A stretch of DNA of 64,000 nucleotides from Mycobacterium sp. (GTDB lineage: Bacteria; Actinomycetota; Actinomycetes; Mycobacteriales; Mycobacteriaceae). Numbering within the stretch: the stretch's first letter is position 1; the number at the start of each line of letters is the position of its first letter. Shown in pieces: positions 50,887 to 59,639 of this stretch. Below the pieces are notes generated by a model that was not told the origin of the DNA, did no database searches, and saw only the letters and a list, made by a program, of their open reading frames with translations. The translations under genes and the position numbers were made by a program. The stretch is from contig RXJD01000049.1 of NCBI GenBank assembly GCA_003987775.1, forward strand, positions 1 to 64,000, given 5' to 3'.

Positions 50887-51768
50887 TTACCTACAAGCGT
50901 TGCGGATCATCTCGATGACCCCGCTGAAGTCCAGGTCGGGGTGCGAGGCGGCGAACTTGGCATAAATGTCGGCGGCGTGACTGCCCAGGGGGGCGGCCGC
51001 ACCGGTCGAGGCCACTGCGTCCATCGCCAGGCCAAGATCCTTATTCATCAATACCGCCGCGAAGCCGGGCTTGAAGTCGTTGTTGGCCGGTAATGTCGGA
51101 ACCGGTCCTGGCGCAGGACAATTGGTGTGCACCGCCCAGCAATTGCCGGTCGCGCCGGTGATCACGTCGAACAGCGCCTGCGCCGACAGGCCGAGCTTCT
51201 CGGCCAGCACGAACGCCTCGCCGATCGCGATCTGCTGCACTGCCAGCACCATGTTGTTGCACACCTTGGCGGCCTGCCCCGCTCCGGCGGATCCGCAGTG
51301 AATGACCTTGCCTGCCATGGGCTCCAGCACCGGACGGGCCCGCTGCAGCGCGGACTTGTCGCCGCCGACCATGAAGGCCAATGTCCCGGCCACCGCACCC
51401 TTGACGCCGCCGGACACCGGTGCGTCGAGTTGAGACAGGCCGTGAGACTGGGCCAGCGAATGCACCTCGCGGGCGTCGTTGACCGAAATCGTGGAGCTGT
51501 CGATGAACAGCGCGCCGGCTTTCGCAGCCGGCAGCACCTCGACGTAGCAGCGCCTGACCACGTCGCCGTTAGGCAGCATGGTGATGACCACGTCGGCCTC
51601 GGCCACCGCTTCTGCGGCACTGTCGAACAACGCAACACCGCTGGCGCTCGCAGCCGCCGCGGAGGCGGGCACCGGGTCGAATCCGCGCACGATATGTTCG
51701 GCGGCAACGAGATTCGCCGACATCGGCCCGCCCATATGGCCCAGGCCCAAGAACGCAATGGTCGTCAT
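50887..51768 (-). CDS. mmsB: 3-hydroxyisobutyrate dehydrogenase
   Basis: 293-residue beta-hydroxyacid dehydrogenase that oxidises 3-hydroxyisobutyrate to methylmalonate semialdehyde in valine/isobutyrate breakdown. Motifs: IAFLGLGHMGGPMSANLV (NAD), LDAPVSGGVKGAVAGTLAFM (substrate), and catalytic Lys in GAGQAAKVCNNMVLA. The C-terminus has NKDLGLAMDAV. ATG 51768 is used; further 5' only shadows the neighbouring FadE gene. Last gene of the mmsA-fadE9-mmsB operon, in the same order as Rv0753c-Rv0751c. Confidence 0.94.
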   Translation of the reverse strand: MTTIAFLGLGHMGGPMSANLVAAEHIVRGFDPVPASAAAASASGVALFDSAAEAVAEADVVITMLPNGDVVRRCYVEVLPAAKAGALFIDSSTISVNDAREVHSLAQSHGLSQLDAPVSGGVKGAVAGTLAFMVGGDKSALQRARPVLEPMAGKVIHCGSAGAGQAAKVCNNMVLAVQQIAIGEAFVLAEKLGLSAQALFDVITGATGNCWAVHTNCPAPGPVPTLPANNDFKPGFAAVLMNKDLGLAMDAVASTGAAAPLGSHAADIYAKFAASHPDLDFSGVIEMIRNACR

Positions 51769-51778
51769 CTGAGCCTTC

Positions 51779-52939
51779 CTAGGTACTGGCTCGGAACCGC
51801 GCGGCCTTGGCCCGACCGATGACCACCCGCATGATTTCGTTGGTCCCTTCCAGGATGCGATGCACCCGCAGATCGCGGACGATCTTTTCCAGACCATACT
51901 CGCGCAAATAGCCGTAGCCGCCGTGCAGTTGCAGCGCTTTGTCGGCCACCGCGAAGCAGGTGTCGGTGACGTAGCGCTTGGCCATCGCGCACAGCTCGAC
52001 CTTGTCGGGGGCGTTATCGTCCAGCGCGGATGCCGCCCGCCACAACATCATTCGCGACGTCTCCAGCCCGGTCGCCATGTCGGCCAGCGTGAAGCGAATG
52101 GTGGGTTCGTCGAGCAAGGCAGCACCGAACGCCCGGCGTTCCCGTACATAGCCGCCAGCCTTGTCGAAGGCGGCCTGCGCGCCACCGAGCGAGCACGCCG
52201 CGATATTGAGCCGGCCGCCGTTGAGGCCGTTCATCGCGATTCCGAAACCAGTACCTTCGCCGTCAGGGCCGCCCAGCATGGCCTCGGCCGGGACCCGCAC
52301 GCTGTCGAGTATCACCTGTGCGGTGGGTTGCGCATGCCAACCCATCTTTTCCTCGAGCGCGCCGAAACTCAATCCCGGAGTGCCCTTCTCGATGATGAAG
52401 GCGGAAATGCCCCGCGGGCCATCGGTTCCCGTCCGCGCCATCATCACATAGACATCGGATGCTCCCGCGCCGGAGATAAACTGCTTCACGCCGTCGAGCA
52501 CATAATCGCCACCCTGCTGTACGGCGCGAGTGCTCAACGCGCCCGCATCCGAGCCCACGCCCGGCTCGGTCAGGCAATAGCTGGCGATGGCATCCATTGA
52601 CGCCAATCGTGGGACCCAGTCCTTGCGCTGATCGGCGGTGCCGAAGCCGTCGATCATCCAGGCGCACATGTTGTGGATCGACAGAAAGGCGGCGGTCGCC
52701 GGATCGGCGATGGCCAACTGCTCGAAGATGCGCACCCCGTCGAGCCGACGCAGCCCGCTGCCACCCACGTTGTCACGGCAGTAGATCGCCGCCATCCCGA
52801 GATCGGCCGCCTCGCGCAGCACGTCGGTCGGAAAGTGATGGGCGGCATCCCATTCCAGCGCATACGGGGCAATGCGCTTTCCGGCGAACGCGGCCGCCGT
52901 CTCGGTGATCACCCGTTCGTCGTCGTCGAGGGCAAACAT
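51779..52939 (-). CDS. fadE9: Isobutyryl-CoA dehydrogenase
   Basis: 386-residue acyl-CoA dehydrogenase. Motifs: YCLTEPGVGSDAGALSTRAV, YVLDGVKQFISGAGASDVYV, AACSLGGAQAAFDKAGGYVR, and the catalytic Glu region HRILEGTNEIMRVVIGRA. Flanking mmsA and mmsB identify it as the isobutyryl-CoA dehydrogenase of valine catabolism, like FadE9 (Rv0752c). In this island it could also consume isobutyryl-CoA from a p-cumate-like meta-cleavage route (inference). Stop lies ten bases before mmsB. Confidence 0.93.
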   Translation of the reverse strand: MFALDDDERVITETAAAFAGKRIAPYALEWDAAHHFPTDVLREAADLGMAAIYCRDNVGGSGLRRLDGVRIFEQLAIADPATAAFLSIHNMCAWMIDGFGTADQRKDWVPRLASMDAIASYCLTEPGVGSDAGALSTRAVQQGGDYVLDGVKQFISGAGASDVYVMMARTGTDGPRGISAFIIEKGTPGLSFGALEEKMGWHAQPTAQVILDSVRVPAEAMLGGPDGEGTGFGIAMNGLNGGRLNIAACSLGGAQAAFDKAGGYVRERRAFGAALLDEPTIRFTLADMATGLETSRMMLWRAASALDDNAPDKVELCAMAKRYVTDTCFAVADKALQLHGGYGYLREYGLEKIVRDLRVHRILEGTNEIMRVVIGRAKAARFRAST

Positions 52940-52952
52940 GAGTGAGCCAGCC

Positions 52953-54485
52953 CTAATTCATGGTCGGGATCACGAATTCGGCGCCATCCTTGATGCCGGA
53001 CGGCCACCGCGACGTGACGGTCTTGACCTTGGTGTAGAATTGGATCGACGCCGTGCCGTGCTGGTTGAGGTCGCCGAATCCGGACCGCTTCCAGCCGCCG
53101 AAGCTGTGATAAGCCACCGGAACCGGGATCGGGACGTTGACGCCGACCATGCCGACCTGCACCCGGGAGACGAAATCGCGCGCGGTGTCGCCGTCACGGG
53201 TGAAAATCGCCACGCCGTTGCCGTACTCGTGCTCGGACGGCAGTCGCAGCGCCTCTTCGTAATCGTGGGCGCGGACGATGCACAGCACCGGCCCGAAGAT
53301 CTCCTCGGTGTAAATCGACATCTCCGGGGTGACGTGGTCGAACAGGGTGGGGCCGATGAAGAAGCCACCCTCGAGATTGGCAGTGGCATCAGCCAGCCCA
53401 AAAGTCAGATCGTCGCTGGCGCGCTCGCGGCCGTCTACGACGAGCTCGGCACCGGCGTCCACGCCCTGCCCGATGTAGTCGCGCACCCGCGCCAGTGCGG
53501 CCTCGGTGACCAGCGGGCCATAGTCGGCCTTGGGGTCCAGGCTGTGCCCGACCCGCAGGCCGTTGACCCGCTCAATCAGCCTGGCGCGCAACCGGTCCGC
53601 AGTCTGTTCGCCGACCGGGACGGCGATGCTGATCGCCATGCAGCGTTCACCGGCGCTGCCGTAACCCGCGCCGATCAACGCATCGACCGCCTGATCGAGA
53701 TCCGCGTCGGGCATGACAATCATGTGGTTCTTGGCGCCGCCGAAGCATTGCGCGCGCTTTCCGGTGGCCGCTGATTGGCTGTAGATGTACTGGGCAATGT
53801 CGGAGCTGCCGACGAATCCGACCGCTTTGATGTCGGGATGGTTGAGGATGGCGTCGACGGCTTCCTTGTCGCCGTGCACCACCTGGAACACCCCGGGCGG
53901 CAGGCCCGCCTCCGTGAAGAGTTCGGCAAGTCGCACTGGAAGCGACGGGTCACGCTCACTGGGTTTGAGAACGAAGGCATTTCCGCACGCGAGCGCCGGG
54001 CCCGCTTTCCACAGCGGGATCATCCCCGGGAAATTGAATGGCGTGATGCCCGCCACAACACCTAGCGGCTGACGCAGCGAGTACACATCTATGCCGGGCC
54101 CGGCGCCCAAGGTGTAGTCGCCCTTGAGCAGGTGGGGAATCCCGATGCAGAACTCGATCACTTCGACGCCACGCTGAATATCGCCGGCCGCGTCGGGCAG
54201 CGTCTTGCCGTGCTCGCGAGACAGCAACTCGGCCAATTCGTCGATGTTCTCGTTGACGAGGCCGACGAACTTCATCAGCACCCGAGCCCGGCGCTGCGGA
54301 TTCCAGGCGGTCCAACCTTTTTGCGCCTCGGCCGCCGAGGTCACCACGGCGTCGATATCCGCCGCCGATGCCATCGGCACCTTCGCCTGAACCTGGCCGG
54401 TGTTGGGGTCGAACACGTCAGCAGTGCGCTGTGACTGCCTGCTGACGTGCCGCCCGTCGATGAAATGCGGAACTTCTCTGGTCAT
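52953..54485 (-). CDS. mmsA: Methylmalonate-semialdehyde dehydrogenase (CoA-acylating)
   Basis: 510-residue ALDH-superfamily enzyme giving propionyl-CoA from methylmalonate semialdehyde. Motifs: GITPFNFPGMIPLWKAGPAL, FVLKPSERDPSLP, VGFVGSSDIAQYIYSQ, KNHMIVMPDADLDQAVDALI, catalytic Cys in GSAGERCMAISIAVPVG, EEIFGPVLCIVRAHDYEEAL, and the C-terminal IQFYTKVKTVTSRWP typical of MmsA. First gene of its operon; a perfect 34-base palindrome lies 24 bases upstream of ATG 54485. Confidence 0.95.
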   Translation of the reverse strand: MTREVPHFIDGRHVSRQSQRTADVFDPNTGQVQAKVPMASAADIDAVVTSAAEAQKGWTAWNPQRRARVLMKFVGLVNENIDELAELLSREHGKTLPDAAGDIQRGVEVIEFCIGIPHLLKGDYTLGAGPGIDVYSLRQPLGVVAGITPFNFPGMIPLWKAGPALACGNAFVLKPSERDPSLPVRLAELFTEAGLPPGVFQVVHGDKEAVDAILNHPDIKAVGFVGSSDIAQYIYSQSAATGKRAQCFGGAKNHMIVMPDADLDQAVDALIGAGYGSAGERCMAISIAVPVGEQTADRLRARLIERVNGLRVGHSLDPKADYGPLVTEAALARVRDYIGQGVDAGAELVVDGRERASDDLTFGLADATANLEGGFFIGPTLFDHVTPEMSIYTEEIFGPVLCIVRAHDYEEALRLPSEHEYGNGVAIFTRDGDTARDFVSRVQVGMVGVNVPIPVPVAYHSFGGWKRSGFGDLNQHGTASIQFYTKVKTVTSRWPSGIKDGAEFVIPTMN

Positions 54486-54508
54486 GAACTGGCCTGTCGA
54501 TCGGCGGA

Positions 54509-54542
54509 TACCCCGTTACTAGGATATCCTAGTAACGGGGTA
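54509..54542. promoter_or_regulatory. Perfect 34-base palindrome upstream of mmsA
   Basis: TACCCCGTTACTAGGAT (54509-54525) and ATCCTAGTAACGGGGTA (54526-54542) are exact reverse complements with no spacer. No T-run follows, and it precedes the mmsA start by 24 bases on the reverse strand, so a dimeric regulator's operator is more likely than a terminator. The regulator is not in the neighbourhood. Confidence 0.68.
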
Positions 54543-54729
54543 CGGCCGGTGGCTATGCATCGATGGTGGTATCTGCTTATCTCGTCGGGGTTACGTTGCC
54601 CACGTTTAGCGTTGGCTCGGGACTGTGCCCTCTCGACGCAAGGCTCAACTCAACATTCCCTTGATGAGTTGAGAAGTGGCCGCCGGACGGTCCTCGGCGT
54701 CGCCACTGCCGACCGCCGTCATGTGGGTA

Positions 54730-55872
54730 TCACCGCGGTGCGGGTCGGCGTGCACCGTGGAGCACTACCTCACCGCGAATCCCTTTCAGTCGACGCGTTT
54801 CGGCGACAGACCACTCGATACCGGCTAGATCGCCAATTGCCGTGCGCGCAAGTTCGGTCACCCGCACGGTGCCGGGCGGTGCGGCGCTAGTGACGCGACT
54901 CGCGAGATTGACCGGGCTGCCGTACCAGTCGCCGGCACGGTTGACGGCGGGACCGAACGCTAGTCCGGCCCGCAGTCGTGGGAAATCATTCGCCGCCGTG
55001 GCATCAACCAGGTCCAGTACCGTCTCCAGTAGCCTGCGCGGGTCTGAGCAGACCAGCATGACCGCATCCCCGATGGTCTTGACGAATTGGACCGGACTTG
55101 CGACCACGGTCCGGGCAAGGTCTGCCAGGCGCAGGGCGAGCAGTCCCAGATCTTCCGCCGCCATCTGCTCCCCGAGTCGGGTGAAACCCACGAGGTCGGC
55201 GAAAGCTACCGCAACTTCGCGCGCACCCGGCAGGGTGCCGGCGGCGCGCTCGATCACGTTGATCGCCTCTGTCTCAAAAGAATGCCGCAGGGCCAACCGC
55301 AATAAGGCATCGACCATCGGGCCAAGCAATGGTTCGGCATCGTGTGCCAGCACCTCGAAAGCTTGGGCCAGTTCGAGTTCGGTGGCACCCGGATGCAACG
55401 ATGCGTGCAACGCAGCATGACGTATGGTCACCGCTGCACCGGTGAGTCCGTCCATCAGCAATCGCACGATCAGGACCACCTGTGCCGGGTCGAGCCCGAT
55501 ATCGACCAAGCGAGCCGCCGCCAGGACGGATTCAGCATCCACCCGCGATTGCGAACACGCATCTGCGTCCTCTGCACAAGCCAGACCAGCGGCGCGGTGC
55601 AGTTGTTGGAGCAGTTCGAGGCTCACGCCGCTGGATTCCGAAATCTCTCGCGCCGAGACCGATGTTCCGTCATCGCCAATCATGCGAATGGCCGGTAGGA
55701 GCATAGGACTGAATTCGCTACGGATCCGATCGACGCTGAAGTTTCGCGCGAGCAGCCATCGAACAAGCTCGGCGCGCTCCTGACGGGCCTGCCCATGCAG
55801 GTCGTCGAGCAGCCCTAATTCCTCCATATCCGCGTCGTTCGGGTCTGCCGCCACGGCGTCAACGTACAACAC
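54730..55872 (-). CDS. Adenylate cyclase class III with autoinhibitory regulatory domain (Rv1264-like)
   Basis: 380 residues. The N-terminal helical regulatory domain (about 15-200; HGQARQERAELVRWLL, SVSAREISESSGVSLELLQQ) matches the Ad_Cy_reg domain of the pH-sensing M. tuberculosis Rv1264. The C-terminal catalytic domain has both metal aspartates (VAFADLVGFTRLGE, TIGDAVMLV), the adenine-selecting Lys (FVKTIGD) and the transition-state Asn/Arg (VNLASRVTSA), so ATP to cAMP activity is expected. Cytosolic, homodimeric by family. GTG 55872 is used; ATG 55827 is an alternative start. Confidence 0.93.
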   Translation of the reverse strand: MLYVDAVAADPNDADMEELGLLDDLHGQARQERAELVRWLLARNFSVDRIRSEFSPMLLPAIRMIGDDGTSVSAREISESSGVSLELLQQLHRAAGLACAEDADACSQSRVDAESVLAAARLVDIGLDPAQVVLIVRLLMDGLTGAAVTIRHAALHASLHPGATELELAQAFEVLAHDAEPLLGPMVDALLRLALRHSFETEAINVIERAAGTLPGAREVAVAFADLVGFTRLGEQMAAEDLGLLALRLADLARTVVASPVQFVKTIGDAVMLVCSDPRRLLETVLDLVDATAANDFPRLRAGLAFGPAVNRAGDWYGSPVNLASRVTSAAPPGTVRVTELARTAIGDLAGIEWSVAETRRLKGIRGEVVLHGARRPAPR

Positions 55873-56280
55873 CGTGCCCTCCGCGCCGTCTTCACCGGCC
55901 GCCCGAGTCGCCTGGCAACCGCCGTCTGCATCAGCAATGGTGTCGCTTCAACGAACGCAAGAAACCGCATGTGGTCGCTAACGTCGCCGTAGCCCGCGAA
56001 CTTGCGGGGTGGTGCTGGTCCCTGGCCACCCTTGAGTGAGCACCACTGAGATGACTTGATCGATATCAGCCTTCGAGAGCGGCGAGGTAGGCGAACTAGA
56101 CCTGCGAGACTTCTATGGGCCACAACATGATTCGCCAAAATCACGCTGTGACGCCCGTTCCAAGAGAGCAGCTACTGTTCGCGCCGAACCATCGTCTTGC
56201 GGTAACCAACCCGCGCATATCAGCCTGACACCACCGTCGTTGAACAACGACTGTCGCGACCGGACTGGCATCGATCAAAC
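55873..56280. other. Intergenic region without a supported gene
   Basis: About 400 bases between the cyclase and the terminator hairpin. Small open frames are present on both strands but show no family signature and look like chance frames. No tRNA fold was found despite the integrase nearby. Confidence 0.5.
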
Positions 56281-56314
56281 GAAAGCCGCCCCGGCACAAA
56301 CCGGGGCGGCTTTC
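56281..56314. terminator. Strong bidirectional hairpin, probable terminator
   Basis: GAAAGCCGCCCCGG (56281-56294) pairs perfectly with CCGGGGCGGCTTTC (56301-56314) around CACAAA. The A/T ends of the 14-base stem give short T-runs on either strand. It probably insulates the integrase region from the cyclase region. Such hairpins often follow tRNA genes, but none is visible here. Confidence 0.75.
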
Positions 56315-56401
56315 ACCCACCTCTTGACAGACACCGCCTACATTTCAGAAGACCAACCGTCGCACCTAGGGCGCGGGCAGCTATATGTCGGGAAGCGCCG
56401 A

Positions 56402-56429
56402 TTTATGGATAACCGCTATTATGCATGAA
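56402..56429. other. dif-like recombination site candidate next to the tyrosine recombinase
   Basis: Left arm TTTATGGATAA (56402-56412), central CCGCTA, right arm TTATGCATGAA (56419-56429): 11+6+11 bases, the geometry of XerCD dif sites, with the arms matching at 9 of 11 positions as inverted repeats and inner ATAA/TTATG ends like dif. It ends two bases before ATG 56432 of the recombinase, a typical attachment-site position. Function inferred. Confidence 0.5.
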
Positions 56430-56431
56430 TC

Positions 56432-57490
56432 ATGTTGCCTGTTGAACAGTCTGCGCCCCGTTCGCCGGCGCGCACTGACGCCGACCGCCCGAAGTGGTTT
56501 CGTGCATTTCTGGCCGACCGCAGCACCCGCAAGCCCTCACCGCACACTGTGGCGGCGTATCGGCGCGACTTCGACGCGATCGCCGCCGTGCTGTCCGGCG
56601 GACCCGAATACCTTGGTGCGCTGGACTGTGCCGCGATCACCAAAGATTCGCTGCGCCAGGCTTTTGCGGTGTTCGCCGCCCCCCGCGAAGCGGCATCCAT
56701 CCGGCGCTGCTGGTCGACGTGGAACACGCTGTGTAGCTATCTGTTTACCGCCGAGCTGCTTGAGGCCAACCCGATGCAATTCGTGGGCAGACCGAAGGTC
56801 GCCAAGAACCTCCCGAAGTCACTTCCTCCCGCGGCCGCCAAGGCCCTCGTCGAGGCTGTCGCGGACCACGGTGGGACGGAACTGCGCAATCAATGGCCCG
56901 AACGCGACCGCGCCATCATCTTGACCACTCTGCTCACGGGCCTTCGCGCCGCCGAATTGCGCGCCGCCAACATCGGCGATGTCCGCCTCACCGACCAGGG
57001 CGGGGTGATCCACGTGCGCGGCAAAGGCAATAAGGACCGCGCCATCCCAATTGAGGCAGCCCTGCTTGACGTTCTCGACGATTACTTGACCAGTCGCGGC
57101 ACTCGCTTCCCCACTACTAGGCGGCGTCGACAGGAAGGCGACGTTCCGGTTCTGCGCCGCTGGCCGACCACAGCACCGCTGTTCGTCGGTGTCGACGGAC
57201 AGCGAATCACCCGCGGAGCACTGCAATACCGGGTCCTGCGCGCATTCAAATTGGCCGGCCCCGACGCTCACCGCAATCCCGGTGCCCTCGTGCACGCCCT
57301 GCGCCACACCTACGCCACCGAGCTGGCCAACACCAACATCAGCGTCTACACCCTCATGCGGCTTCTCGGCCATGAATCCATGGCGACCTCGCAGCGCTAC
57401 GTCAGCGCCGCGGGAGCCGAAACCCGTTCCGCTGCAGCGGTAAACCCCTTGTATCAGCTCGTCGACACCTCGCCCCCATCCGGAGGATGA
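56432..57490 (+). CDS. Tyrosine recombinase/integrase (XerC/XerD-like)
   Basis: 352 residues. N-terminal SAM-like core-binding domain (about 20-130: SPHTVAAYRRDFDAIAAVLS) and catalytic domain (about 145-340). Catalytic residues are visible: Arg in LTGLRAAELRAANIGD, Lys in VRGKGNKDRAIPI, HxxR in VHALRHTYATELANT, His/Tyr in LLGHESMATSQRYVSA. There is no clear ribosome site before ATG 56432. The adjacent dif-like site suggests it acts on a Xer-type target, as integrative elements exploiting dif do, or at its own attachment site. The element's partner end is not seen. Confidence 0.9.
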   Translation: MLPVEQSAPRSPARTDADRPKWFRAFLADRSTRKPSPHTVAAYRRDFDAIAAVLSGGPEYLGALDCAAITKDSLRQAFAVFAAPREAASIRRCWSTWNTLCSYLFTAELLEANPMQFVGRPKVAKNLPKSLPPAAAKALVEAVADHGGTELRNQWPERDRAIILTTLLTGLRAAELRAANIGDVRLTDQGGVIHVRGKGNKDRAIPIEAALLDVLDDYLTSRGTRFPTTRRRRQEGDVPVLRRWPTTAPLFVGVDGQRITRGALQYRVLRAFKLAGPDAHRNPGALVHALRHTYATELANTNISVYTLMRLLGHESMATSQRYVSAAGAETRSAAAVNPLYQLVDTSPPSGG

Positions 57491-58271
57491 CAAGTCACCA
57501 ACGGCGAACTCGCCGAGGTGATGCGTCGTGGCCGAATCCGACCGCGATCCTGGGTGCCGGAAACCACAAGTCGCGCTGAATCGCTCGGCCCGGTAAATAC
57601 TCAAGGCGGTCCACCGGATCGGCGGGCAGGTACTCTGGGCGGATCGCTCGGACCGGCGTTGCCGCGGTTCACCGCCCCGGGCAGGGCCAGGCGCACCCGC
57701 TCTCGGAACCACGAGATCGAACCCGTCCATCCGACCCGCTCGGCGAGCACCGACCGTGCATCGCGACCCAGCAGCAGTCCCGCGACGAGAGTGCCGAACA
57801 CCATCGGCGAACCAGTCATCGGCACGGGCGCCACACCTGCCCAACGCCCTGTCTGTCCTTGATTGCGTGCACACCTTGACGACCTTGGTGACACCGCCTA
57901 GCAGACCCGAGCACAAGCGCGGCGAAAGTGACCAGGACTGTGCACCAGCGGATCTTGGCAATTAGCGTTCGGGGGCCGCTGACGCGGCGGCTTCGGCTAC
58001 TCCTTGACATCTCGCGTAGCGATGCTCCCGCGATGAACACCGATCACGCGATGGCCGCCGAACTGAGCCGGCATCGCCTCGGCGCAACGATCGTGCCAAC
58101 TAGCGCGCCCAACCGCCTCACCGCCCTGCGCTCAAATCCGCTGCGCCCCGCTTCTCGCCGGCAGAACAAATTACTTGTCTGCGGCCCGACTAGCACAAAC
58201 CACGATATACGTGGCGATCCTGTGAGTACAACACGCACCGAGCGCCGGTTAGCCAATTACGATGCTGCTGA
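57491..58271. other. Accessory stretch without a supportable gene
   Basis: About 780 bases. On the reverse strand two partial frames (57816-58040 and 57601-57894) contain short hydrophobic strings (KIRWCTVLVTFAALVLGS and MVFGTLVAGLLLG) that could be a decayed small membrane protein split by a frameshift, but no family is recognised. Frames on the forward strand look like shadows. Confidence 0.4.
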
Positions 58272-58871
58272 TTACGCATCGTCGCCCATCACTTGTCTGA
58301 AGGTGCCGACAAGTTCTTCAAACATCCGTTCCGACATTGATTGGTCGTGTCCCAGTTCGTATCGGGCTTGGTTGCTGATGCGGCTGAGGTAACTGCCTGT
58401 CGCTATCACTGACCATCTCGTTACCGCACGGCGTACGCGCGCATCCGTGATACTTACTCCCATCTTTATAGCCAGGGCCGGGGTGAGGATTTCCTTCCGG
58501 GCTTTTGAAACCTCTCTTTGCAGCGGCGCACTTTCGGCGACGATGCGGGCCATCGCCAGCATCTGATCACGTGTAATCACTCCGCGTCCGTCGATCACCG
58601 CCTCTATTGCTTGGGCGGTTGCGAGGAGCAGCGCTGTCTCAGGGCTGCTGGCGGATTCGACTCGTGCAAGCGAATCAGCAATGTCTGCGAGTACGTCTTT
58701 CGCGATAGCGACGACAGCAGCATCTTTCGTGGAGAAGAAGCGCGTGAGCTGTTCAGGCGAGACGTCGGCCGCGGCTGCAATCGCATCCATGGAGACCGCT
58801 TCGTAACCAACTCGCTCACTAAGGCTAAAGACGGCATTAAACACCCGGTCCCGATCGCAGAGCTCCCCCAT
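58272..58871 (-). CDS. TetR family transcriptional regulator
   Basis: 199 residues from ATG 58871; open frame continues 5' without conservation. TetR HTH: VGYEAVSMDAIAAAADVSPE followed by QLTRFFSTKDAAVVAI. The C-terminal domain is helical, with RDQMLAMARIVAESAPLQRE, as in actinobacterial TetR proteins with TetR_C-type ligand domains. Codon use and AT content are a little different from the catabolic genes (many CTT, AAA, TCG codons), fitting the mobile-region setting. Target genes unknown. Confidence 0.85.
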   Translation of the reverse strand: MGELCDRDRVFNAVFSLSERVGYEAVSMDAIAAAADVSPEQLTRFFSTKDAAVVAIAKDVLADIADSLARVESASSPETALLLATAQAIEAVIDGRGVITRDQMLAMARIVAESAPLQREVSKARKEILTPALAIKMGVSITDARVRRAVTRWSVIATGSYLSRISNQARYELGHDQSMSERMFEELVGTFRQVMGDDA

Positions 58872-58988
58872 GTCTTTGGACAATAAGTCGATAAAATTAA
58901 TTTTTGGTCGAAACCGAGAAAATTGATTGCTGGTGTTAGTAGAGGGTTTGCCCGCCGAGTCACCACGGAAACTGCATGCTTGGGAAGG

Positions 58989-59225
58989 ATGCGGCAGCCT
59001 AAACCCGATGTCCACGCCTGGGCGCGTAGCGCTGCGGCCGGATCTACCTTAGCGCGAATGATTCTCGTGGTGTTGGCCGACAGCGCTGAGCCCGATCACA
59101 CTGCGTGTGTCTCCCTTCGCGCCCTGGTCGATCAGTCTGGGGCCGCGCGAAGCACCCTGTTACGTGCTCTCAACGATTTAGAGGACCGACGGTTGCTGAG
59201 CCGGCCGCTCGCAATTCGACGCTGA
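58989..59225 (+). CDS. Small helix-turn-helix protein
   Basis: 78 residues from ATG 58989. VHAWARSAAAGSTLARMILV, then VSLRALVDQSGAARSTLLRA and LNDLEDRRLLSRP form a winged-helix/HTH of the kind found in plasmid and integrative-element control proteins. Upstream, divergent from the TetR gene, it starts just after GGGAAGG, which is close for a ribosome site. It precedes an excisionase-like HTH and parB, so it may belong to the element's replication or maintenance control. Confidence is moderate because of the short length. Confidence 0.6.
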   Translation: MRQPKPDVHAWARSAAAGSTLARMILVVLADSAEPDHTACVSLRALVDQSGAARSTLLRALNDLEDRRLLSRPLAIRR

Positions 59226-59379
59226 CGGGGCTCGTCTGCCCAGTCAATTTCACCTCAATTGCGCCTCTGCGCAACGTCTTCGAGGCCCGGCGAGAGCGGC
59301 CCGGTCAGCCCGCGGCCGGGGCGGCGTTCATTCCCGGCCGGCCCGGGCCGCCGGCGTCGCGGACCGCCGGTGGAAGGCA

Positions 59380-59637
59380 CTGCCGCTGCTGCTGCCGGTC
59401 GCCGATGCGGCACCGTTGTTGGGGATCAGCCCTCACACTGTGTGTCGGTTGATCGCCCGCGATGAGCTGCCGGTTCACCGGGTCGGTCCGCGCCGGGTCT
59501 ATATCGACACGGTGCGCCTGCGCGACCTGCTCGACCCTTTGCCACGCTCATCGGCGACGCTGGCACGTGAGCCGCGCCCGCGGGTTTTCATTCACGGGTG
59601 CGTGCGTGGACGGTGCGCGCGAATTCGGCGACGGTGA
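59380..59637 (+). CDS. Excisionase/HTH_17-like DNA-binding protein, no canonical start
   Basis: The frame encodes PLLLPVADAAPLLGISPHTV then CRLIARDELPVHRVGPRRVY and IDTVRLRDLLD, a clear excisionase-type MerR-like helix-turn-helix. The conserved domain begins before any ATG, GTG or TTG in frame; only CTG codons (59380, 59386, 59389, 59392) lie at the right place, and TTG 59416 would cut the first helix. Upstream frame back to about 59251 is open but not conserved. Either a CTG start, a 5'-damaged gene, or a frameshift relative to the preceding HTH gene. Probably an excision or regulatory factor of the element. Confidence 0.5.
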   Translation: MPLLLPVADAAPLLGISPHTVCRLIARDELPVHRVGPRRVYIDTVRLRDLLDPLPRSSATLAREPRPRVFIHGCVRGRCARIRRR

Positions 59638-59639
59638 CC

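Noticed and set aside
1428..56426. 11-mer ATGCATAATAG at 1428-1438 and, inverted, at 56416-56426 as paired attachment sites of one island
   Set aside because: Similarity does not extend into both arms of the dif-like site, and the 1.4 kb copy is better explained as part of an operator palindrome.
56100..56431. tRNA gene as integration target next to the integrase
   Set aside because: The 56281-56314 hairpin looks like a post-tRNA terminator, but no cloverleaf, anticodon arm or T-loop consensus could be found upstream.
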